Shown: piece by piece, positions 58,101 through 64,000 of the stretch | Layout: each line of letters begins with the position of its first letter | Numbering within the stretch: the first letter of the stretch is position 1 | Assembly: GCA_036250195.1 (NCBI GenBank) | Contig: JAVHZZ010000006.1 | Span: 154,988,224-155,052,223 of the forward strand | Source of the DNA: Mixophyes australis | Taxonomy: Eukaryota > Chordata > Amphibia > Anura > Limnodynastidae | Direction: 5' to 3' | Length of the DNA stretch: 64,000 bases | The notes under the pieces: model-generated | What the model was told of the DNA's origin: nothing | Database searches by the model: none | The model's input: the letters and a program-made list of their open reading frames with translations, nothing else | Translations under genes and position numbers: made by a program

Positions 58101-59094
58101 GGAGTGTTCCCGAAGTGAATGTGAAGTCAGTGCTGTGACAGCCGAGTATGCCTGTGTGCGGAAGGTGAAAAAAGGTGCCAACCGAGGGGCCCTGGAAGCC
58201 AAAAAAGAGGAGAAGATCCATTCAACACCACCTTCTGAAGATCCCTGTCTTCCTAACAGACCAGATGAGCTCAGAGTATGTATTTTCCTTAAACCATACA
58301 TGCCAACTCTTCCTGATTTCGGCAGCCACATATAGAGTAGTTGAGGCAGGTGCTAGCTGGCATATTTTAGCCTGGGTGATGACACACTGCTCAGCAGCTT
58401 ATTAGGAACATATTAAAGAAAATAAATGGAGGTACCCCCAGCCCAGTCAGTCCCTGGGTTGAGGGGTGGAACAGACAGGCTCGAAGAGGGGAAATAGGAG
58501 GAGAGGGGATGACTAAGAAGGAAAAGAAAGGTGGAGAATGGGAGACAAAGGGGAATGGGGTGGAACTAGAAATTAAAGTAGTTCATTGGTGGATGGTCCC
58601 AGGGAAGGAACCAGTCACTAGGAAGTATAACAATGGCAGGCGTTCCATCTTTAGGACAGGGATGGATCTGACAATAGCATACAGCCCCCCTTCTTCAACC
58701 CTCAGAATGAGTGAGGCCCTCAATAGATTATTGAAAACATAGTAAGGAAGTGTATTACTCCCTTCCCTAGTCCTCTTAAGGCTTTTTGGTCAACTGTAGC
58801 CTGTAAGCATGTGCTCTCCAATGTTTGGCTGTCCACCATAATAATAATAGGACTGACTGATAGTTGTTTTTGTTTGTCTTGCAGCTTGAAGAAATGTACT
58901 CCAAAGTAAACAAGAAAAAGAAGCCAGCAGGAAGAGAGAAGACTCAGGGGTCAATTAACATGGGTGCTAAATGCATTTCACATCCAGGGTTCCCAACCCT
59001 ACAACCTGAGGAGAATTTGTATGAAAGCATATGTGAGATGAACAGCCATTCCAAAGAGTCTGCCAGCTCTCAGGGGGCTAACACAGAGTTTTAA
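49493..59094 (+). CDS. LIME1: Lck-interacting transmembrane adaptor 1, five coding exons
   Basis: Coding exons: 49493-49602, 52611-52665, 57278-57365, 57944-58275 and 58885-59094; all GT-AG, phases fit, 264 codons (human 295). A short outer segment MAPGPVTRVSPDH is followed by one membrane helix (about 14-33) ending in CGLCTLCKRR, a juxtamembrane CxxCxxC cluster expected to be palmitoylated, as in LIME1 of mammals. The cytoplasmic tail is basic, then has SLSKSDTKLHE and LRPVSMDPL, both alignable with human. Four tyrosine motifs follow: YSNL (near 117), YACV (near 155), YSKV (near 200) and YESI (near 243), at the positions of human YSNV, YARV, YSRV and YESI. The family sits in lipid rafts of lymphocytes; phosphorylated tyrosines bind SH2 domains of Lck and Csk. 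Position downstream of ZGPAT is as in mammals. Exon 2 (55 nt) is the least certain, since its acceptor TTTGATTAG is weak. Confidence 0.92.
50061..52098. mobile_element. Inverted pair of Tc1-like elements, tail to tail
   Basis: Outer ends are inverted copies: ATTAGCCACTACATTAATAC at the left and the complement of GATTAGCCACGAAATTAAAA at the right, both followed by ACCACTGACAAGTG. From the left, the plus strand has a terminal repeat, a large internal deletion, then the transposase C-terminal part (QQDNVLCHAAKIVQEW, PDLNPIKHLWDVLEKQVR; about 50160-50520). From the right, the minus strand has the N-terminal part (about 51930-51340), a middle part with WSDESRFLLHHVHG near 50990 and SGGSVMLWAMFCWE near 50880, and a C-terminal DVLDKQVRAMEAPPRN segment near 50590. 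The two copies meet near 50545, where AATGTCATGTTGTGACATT forms a small palindrome. It lies in LIME1 intron 1. Confidence 0.8.
52094..52186. repeat. TG/TATC/TA microsatellite
   Basis: A short TG run, four TATC units, then about 35 TA dinucleotides, adjoining the right end of the Tc1 pair. Confidence 0.95.
52820..52935. repeat. Palindromic repeat family P, copy 4
   Basis: Contains CAATGGAGGAGACTATTTCT, ACTAGTGAAGAGG and CCTCAGTGATGTCATTAGTG, diverged from the other copies. It lies in LIME1 intron 2. Confidence 0.45.
53133..55070 (+). mobile_element. Tc1/mariner element, copy 2, with replaced core
   Basis: Flanked by TA on both sides (53131-53132 and 55071-55072). Left end CAGTTATGGCCCAAAAAATT and right end the complement of CAGTCATGACCAAAAGTTTT are inverted repeats. 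It is the same family as 13051-14370. About 500 bp of the transposase gene, including the first catalytic aspartate, is missing and replaced by about 0.88 kb of unrelated DNA (about 53640-54520). The remaining 3' part resumes at ATGAATAAAG near 54520 with the second and third catalytic regions, all in broken frames. Confidence 0.85.
53651..53765. repeat. Hairpin inside the foreign core of Tc1 copy 2
   Basis: CACATAGGTTCACGTAAGGA (53651-53670) continues to a TTTGGTTTCAAAA segment. The whole arm of about 38 bases returns as its complement ending AACCTATGTG at 53765, with three or four mismatches. The loop (about 53690-53728) contains CCTTGTCCGAAGAAGGGTTA. Confidence 0.7.
55556..55775. repeat. 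Palindromic repeat family P, copy 5
   Basis: Left arm GCAGCCATTTTTTGTGCTGA with a CAATACTCATGAGA continuation; right arm TTCAGCACAAAAAATGGCTG is its complement. The centre carries TGAATTCACTAGG. This is the most symmetrical copy of the family in the window. Confidence 0.65.
56595..56784. mobile_element. hAT-type MITE
   Basis: Left end CAGTGTTTCCCAAACAAATC and right end the complement of CAGTGTTTCCCAAAACCAGT. Inner parts also pair (CTAACAGTGCA with TGCACTGTTAG). The 190-bp size and CAGTGTTTCCCAA terminus fit an hAT MITE, but the flanking octamers do not match well. It lies in LIME1 intron 2. Confidence 0.65.
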
Positions 59095-59164
59095 ACCAGT
59101 GATCACACTAATATTAGCATATCCTCATTTTGAGGAAAACTAAGCTTTAAGTATACCTATTGCC

Positions 59165-59460
59165 TAAACACAAATGACACAGCCATTTTATGGGCTAAAC
59201 TAATATTTATGAGAAGGTAGCCTATCCAATCACTAGAAACCAGTGCCTCATGAATATTAAGCAGTGTCTCAGTGATGTTACTAGCTCCTAGCAAATTAAC
59301 AGGCTGTATATTGGGTCAGCCCATAAAATGAATACAAGTGACAGGTCACTTACACAGTTTGGAGGAAGGCATTTTAGTGGGCTGAACCAATATTTTGCCT
59401 AACAATTCACTAGGATCTAGTGATATCAAAAATGACAAAGTAATAGGCTGCAATCTCATG
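59165..59460. repeat. Palindromic repeat family P, copies 6 and 7
   Basis: ACACAGCCATTTTATGGGCT (about 59177) and the complementary GGGTCAGCCCATAAAATG (about 59313) bound one inverted element. A second partial copy starts at about 59350 with CACAGTTTGGAGGAAGGCAT and includes TTCACTAGGATCTAGTGATA. Both lie in the LIME1 3' untranslated region. Confidence 0.6.
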
Positions 59461-59877
59461 TATATTGATGGAGCCCACAAAATGACTGACTACACTTTGT
59501 GTAGTGGATGGGTAAAAGTTGCGTTGGATAGAACAAAATACTGTAACACTCACATAAATTTATGTGTAAACATTTTAAATACTGGATAGACACATTATTC
59601 CATGTACATTGCTGATTACAGTTGACAATTGCTTTCATTGAGATTCGTATTGAAATTCGTATACCATGCCAACACTTTAAGTTCAGTAGCAGTATGGGAA
59701 TTTTTACATATATTTTTTTGCGAGTGTTGCAAGAAGTCACAATGTTTATCTTCACAATAGACTAAATTAATTTTAGATTTTGACCATTTAAAGGGTGTTG
59801 TGTGGCTGACATGAGTCACTGGACTCTGCTCTACAAAAGACATGGGAACTGGCTGGAGTTATCTGAGATATTACTAA

Positions 59878-59883
59878 AATAAA
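59878..59883 (+). terminator. LIME1: Candidate LIME1 polyadenylation signal
   Basis: First AATAAA I find after the LIME1 stop (784 bases downstream), followed by TGTTTTATTCTGTG. Repeat insertions in the 3' UTR may have lengthened it. Confidence 0.5.
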
Positions 59884-60649
59884 TGTTTTATTCTGTGATT
59901 GCATATGAATATTTGTTTTTGTAATGAGAAGTTTACTGTGCTGAATAATAGTAATATTGATAGCAATAGTAACTAAGTTGTGCCTGGATGGTCTGCCAAA
60001 CACACTCTAAGCTGCGCTAGTACTCTTAGCTCTCAGGAGACACTTCTGCAATGTAGAAGTGCACCCAGGTGTATGGAGAGGCAGAAAAATTGGAAGAGGT
60101 GCACTGAGCAAATTTTTGAATGTCACATCAAAGTCGAGCCTCCTACCCAGTGGTGCCCAAAACAAAGCTGTTTGGCGCTCCCATGCACACTGAACTGGTC
60201 CCCACACAAGAGCAGAGGTGGGGCATTTGGAAAGCAGACCAACATTTCCGGACACTCCCCCAAATTTTGCTATAGGGCACATCAATGCTGTGTTCAACCA
60301 TTGCTCTTACCACTTTAGAACATCCTATTCATTAAATTAAACCTTTATATTTTCCACCTAAAATACTGCTCAGTTCAGCCTCATTTATGACTTACATTAA
60401 TAATGAGAGTAAGAGGACATCGGGACTGTGTTTGTTTGTTTTTTTTACATGCAACAATTGTGTGTGTGTGTAAAACTTTATTATTACATTGCTTGGAGTG
60501 CACTTGGAAATGTACATCTCCCTTGAAGTACAATATGAAGGTGCAAAATTAAGTTCATCAAAAGTATAGGACTAGACCATAAAGATTGCAAGATCTGAGT
60601 TGGTGCAAAACTGTCTTTTTGTCTTCCGCACATCAAGGAGCAACACTAA
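59884..60649. other. Intergenic, nothing recognised
   Basis: Moderately GC-balanced at 60000-60310, otherwise AT-rich. The 112-codon plus and 96-codon minus frames around 60000-60300 overlap each other and resemble no family I know; they look like chance frames in a repeat. Confidence 0.35.
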
Positions 60650-60824
60650 GGGCTAGATTTACTAAACTGCGGGTTTGAAAAAGTGGAGATGTTGCCTATA
60701 GCAACCAATCAGATTTTAGCTGTCATTTATTTAGTGCATTCTACAAAATGACAGCTAGCATCTGATTGGTTGCCATAGGCAACATCTCCACTTTTTCAAA
60801 CCCGCAGTTTAGTAAATATACCCC
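60650..60824. mobile_element. MITE family A, copy 4
   Basis: GGGCTAGATTTACTAAACTG with matching inverted right arm, flanked by TAA on both sides (60647-60649 and 60825-60827). Confidence 0.88.
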
Positions 60825-61259
60825 TAAGAATGCTCCCTCTCCACCCCTGTATCTCATTACAATAAACTTGCTCTACAAAAAAAAACTATTATATGCACTG
60901 CCTCGCAAAATGAGTCACCATATTTTATTTGGAGAACATTAACTCCGCCAAAACTCTTATACTCTGCCTATGCAAAGTCCTGCTCCTTCATCCATCTAAG
61001 CCTATGCATTTGGGAAGAAATCTAGGCACACTTGCCCAAGTCAAAGTGTTCTGGTTTTGCACTGAGGGGCGGTCATTTTGCAATCTGTCAATTACTTCTA
61101 TTTAGTGTTAATCATTTTTTGTTGCTATACAGTATTCATAAAGCGCTGACATTTGCCATGGCACTGTACAACAAGTAAAGGGTATAACACACATTGCACA
61201 CATATGCAATTCAGTATTAAAGGTATTGAGATCCCTGCTCGTTAGCGCTTACAATCTAA

Positions 61260-61434
61260 GGGGTATATTTATTAAACTGCGGGTTTGAAAAAGTGGAGAT
61301 GTTGCCTATAGCAACCAATCAAATTTTAGCTTTCATTTATTTAGTACATTCTACAAAATGAGAGCTAGAATCTGATGGGTTGCTATAGGCAACATCTCCA
61401 CTTTTGCAAACCCGCAGCTTGATAAATTCACACC
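61260..61434. mobile_element. MITE family A, copy 5
   Basis: GGGGTATATTTATTAAACTG with matching inverted right arm, flanked by TAA on both sides (61257-61259 and 61435-61437). It lies only about 430 bp from copy 4. Confidence 0.88.
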
Positions 61435-61437
61435 TAA

Positions 61438-62070
61438 GTGTGAGGTTCAAGGCAGCACACAAAATAGGTGGTTAGAACCAAAATACTTAAATATAGTGTT
61501 GAAACTCCACCCCCAGCTCTATTGTGGTTGACTCGCTCTGTCACCCTGACGTCCACCACAATTTATGGGTTTCGCTGCACTGTCAGCAACAAGTCATCAC
61601 TGTATGCTTCTATAGATGACATTCATCAGACAATTATCAACTGTGAGTATCAAATGCATGCCAATGTGCTGTCTGTTGTAGGAGGGTATCACTGCTACTG
61701 GCACCAGGAACAGCTTATGCTTCTGGGCAGTGGTTAACTGCTCCAGTATACCTTTACTGAATAAACTAGCTAAATCCTACTGACCCCTTGGTTTGGATCA
61801 GGATTGCTGGGTAGCCGGCAGAGCGCAGAGAGAAGACACTGGGTTAACCACAGGACAGCCAGGTTATGGATTTGTGTATGAGGAACGAAAACAACCAAAA
61901 CCAAAACAATACTTGTGAGACCATAATTTACGTCCGGGATGTACACCGGATTACAAATACTACCTGCAATACACTACACTCCTCCCTTCATAGACGAAAA
62001 ATAATTGCACATATAAAAGTAACAGTAACTGGAAATGCATCTTATTGTCATAGCCACCCCAAAACACTAT
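61438..62070. other. Intergenic, unassigned
   Basis: An 89-codon plus frame at 61468-61737 has no recognised motif. No RNA gene or repeat terminus identified. Confidence 0.35.
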
Positions 62071-62381
62071 GGGCCTGAGTCATTAAGGAGAGTAAAGCAT
62101 AAAAAAGGAGTAACATTTGCACCTGGGCAAAACCATGTTGTATTGGAGGGGGAGGTAAATTTAAAATTTGAGGCAGATTTATAGTTTGGGTAGGGCATGT
62201 CCTAGATCAACTTTATATTTCAATGTAATAATAAAGCTAGCAAGTATTTGTGTGCTAGATGAAAAAACAGCCAGTATTTAACTTATGTACAAAATAATAA
62301 ACTGATTTGCATCCCTTACATTGTAACATTGTTTGTCCCAGAGAACATTTACTCCTTTGCTTGCCTTAATGACTCAGGCCC
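62071..62381. mobile_element. Inverted-repeat MITE with TAT duplication (mariner-like)
   Basis: Left end GGGCCTGAGTCATTAAGGAG and right end the complement of GGGCCTGAGTCATTAAGGCA, flanked by TAT on both sides (62068-62070 and 62382-62384). The terminus resembles that of the 705-bp element at 23858, suggesting one superfamily. Confidence 0.78.
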
Positions 62382-62384
62382 TAT

Positions 62385-62943
62385 AGCTTAAGTCTCAATG
62401 GAGGTTTTTGCTTTCGCTCTGGGAAATGATTATGGAACCACAATGTACTAGTCTCCGCTGGTTGGACTTCTGAAGACTTCAAAACCTCTGCCATCACAGT
62501 TGTAGACTCACACTTGTTGGATGCTCAATGGAACAGCTGGAGTCTCTTTTTTAGCATCTTGCATATGCCTCAACAAACCCACATGTTGCTCTTGTCATGG
62601 TTCCAAAATTGGACTTGTGACCTTCATCCTTTGTGCATCCAGGATCTGGTCTATGTTACATAGCCAAATAAATTCCTTCACTCACTGTGTATATTGAGAA
62701 GTTATTGTCCAGGCTGCCATTAATCAACCCGATAATCACCTGCTAACACTTCTTGGTCAACTCTGAAACTTCTCGTTTGTGCCTGGAATGTTTCTGAATT
62801 GTTTATTGTGTACCTTTTTGCCCACTTCATGTTTTAGTAAGTTTCAGCATGATCTCAGGATCCTATTGGGAAAAGCACACAAAACATTAGGCGTTAATGG
62901 ATATATTCGGGAGCTTCACTTACTGTTGCTACACCATTTAGCA
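62385..62943. other. Intergenic, unassigned
   Basis: No coding motif or repeat terminus recognised; the 71-codon frame at 62779 runs into the neighbouring MITE. Confidence 0.35.
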
Positions 62944-63126
62944 CAGGGGTGGGCAAACCTGTCCTCAAGGGCCATATCCAGTTTATGTTTTTAGGATTTC
63001 TGTCTGTAGAAACAGGTGGGATAATTACTGACCCAGCCAAATAGATTAACTCAGCTGTACATGATTAAAGAAATCCTAAAAACATGAACTGGATATGGCC
63101 CTTGAGGACAGGTTTGCCCACCCCTG
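62944..63126. mobile_element. hAT-type MITE with perfect 8-bp duplication
   Basis: Inverted ends CAGGGGTGGGCAAACCTGTC on both sides, 183 bp, flanked by ATTTAGCA at 62936-62943 and 63127-63134. The CAGGGGTGGGCAAAC terminus is shared by hAT MITEs of many tetrapods. The near-identity of the arms suggests a fairly recent insertion. Confidence 0.9.
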
Positions 63127-63509
63127 ATTTAGCAGGTACTTTGCAAGCTCTATCATCAGGAAACAACAAATCAACATACAAGGGAGCGCTGTTTAAAGTA
63201 TATATAAAATAAAAATACATTTCACATTTATTTTAGTTCTAAATTAAAAATAAATTATAAGCAATAAAATCAAAAATAAAATGTCACGTAATGATCACGC
63301 TAAATGTGGCAAGTATAAAGGTAAAATTCACATTCCAAATATATAATCTCAAATTTTCTCCAGCTCAATCATGCTCATGAAATGTTCATATTCTAATTGT
63401 CCAGCCACTTGCAAATATCAATCATCATAGTCAGATTTATTTTGGTGTTCCAAACTTTGTGTTTTTACAGATCAAATAGTGTCAGGAATCTGCTAGGATG
63501 AGGGAGCCA

Positions 63510-63667
63510 TGATCCATGGCAGATACCACTAACAAGTGGAGCAGGTAAGCGGAGATTAGGTGCAGTACAATGGATAGGTAGCGGCTGATGATCCACAGCC
63601 ATTACCACTAACAAGTGGAACGGGTAAGCAGAGATCAGCAGCAGTACACTAGATAGGTAGCAGGTGA
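63510..63667. repeat. Two tandem copies of a 79-bp unit
   Basis: Unit begins TGATCCAT/CA and contains ACCACTAACAAGTGGA in both copies; about 80 percent alike by eye. A third start, TGATCC, follows directly and runs into the LTR at 63674. This places the array just outside, or as the internal end of, the LTR retrotransposon. Confidence 0.8.
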
Positions 63668-63673
63668 TGATCC

Positions 63674-64000
63674 TGTCATGAGCCGCGGCGGTACCCAGCC
63701 GCCGCGACCCTCTCGCCTGTGTCCCGGCCGTCGCTATGGCGACCAGGACGTCACTTCTGGGGGACGCTGTTATAGTTAGCGCTGCGTCCCGGCATTAGCT
63801 CCAGCCGGGCGCGTGCGCAATGTGGCCAGTTAGGTTTAATACAGCCACCTGTGGCTATAGCGATGCCTGCTCCTATTGGCTAGTACTGGTATTTAAGGCA
63901 GGGAGGGTTTAGCCTCCCTGCCGGTTATAGTTCAGTGCTCCTGTGCCTAGCCTGCTCCTGTGCCTCAGTTGGTGTATTGCCTTTGGATTTATTGACTACT
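63674..64000 (+). mobile_element. LTR of a retrotransposon (Ty3/Gypsy-like), cut by the window edge
   Basis: Begins TGTCATGAGCCGCGGCGGTA, with TG as expected for an LTR, and is abruptly GC- and CpG-rich compared with the flank. A possible promoter lies at 63885-63900 (GGTATTTAAGGCAGG), followed by a CTCCTGTGCCT repeat near 63940-63968. The right end and internal region lie beyond 64000, so neither solo-LTR status nor superfamily can be settled. Confidence 0.6.

Noticed and set aside
57898..58335. Single-exon 145-codon gene
   Set aside because: Most of it is LIME1 exon 4; the frame simply runs past the donor at 58276 into the intron and before the acceptor at 57943.
60007..60318. Overlapping plus and minus frames of about 100 codons
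   Set aside because: Both strands are equally open, no motif, no splice context; probably a decayed repeat.
1..64000. A new multigene system (defence, secretion, biosynthesis)
   Set aside because: Only three host genes are supported, all of known families; every other coding signal traces to transposons or retroviral remnants.

Overview
This window is vertebrate nuclear DNA, almost certainly from a frog (anuran amphibian). The genes are split by GT-AG introns and most of the remaining sequence is transposon-derived: L1/Tx1-type and L2-type LINEs, a DIRS-like element, Penelope-like elements, Tc1/mariner, hAT, piggyBac-like and short inverted-repeat elements, a tRNA-derived SINE, retroviral and LTR debris. 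This mix is typical of amphibian genomes. No bacterial or viral genome organisation is present.

Three host genes can be assembled exon by exon, and their order matches the human 20q13.33 block ARFRP1-ZGPAT-LIME1. ARFRP1 (minus strand, coding 29122 down to 18005, seven coding exons, 201 codons) encodes the Golgi ARF-related GTPase. ZGPAT (plus strand, coding 39578-47816, six coding exons, 506 codons) encodes a CCCH zinc-finger, Tudor-like and G-patch nuclear protein. LIME1 (plus strand, coding 49493-59094, five coding exons, 264 codons) encodes a short transmembrane adaptor with four conserved tyrosine motifs. ARFRP1 and ZGPAT are transcribed divergently from a shared promoter at about 30.4-30.8 kb, where a noncoding first exon with a splice donor can be proposed on each side.

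Layout: 1-10.4 kb is a nest of elements: a minus-strand Penelope-like retroelement appears split by a degraded endogenous retrovirus (gag), which is itself split by a 3.1-kb hAT element with a perfect 8-bp target duplication. 11.1-12.4 kb is a long TTAA-flanked inverted-repeat element. 13.0-16.4 kb is a Tc1 element abutting a DIRS-like retrotransposon with its characteristic inverted arms. 18.0-30.5 kb is ARFRP1, with an L1/Tx1 LINE, a TTAA element and several MITEs in its introns. 30.7-47.9 kb is ZGPAT; its 8.7-kb first intron holds a nearly full-length L1/Tx1 LINE and a 5'-truncated L2-type LINE whose ORF is intact. 49.5-59.9 kb is LIME1, with an inverted pair of Tc1 copies and a rearranged Tc1 copy in its introns. 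60-64 kb holds MITEs, a tandem duplication and the start of a GC-rich LTR that runs off the end.

I see no defence island, biosynthetic cluster or other unknown multigene system. The unusual content is structural: nested and palindromic transposons, a tandem repeat that reads as an open frame, hammerhead-like motifs and a palindromic interspersed repeat family I cannot name. Exon coordinates were read by eye and may be off by a base; repeat boundaries without a stated target duplication are approximate.
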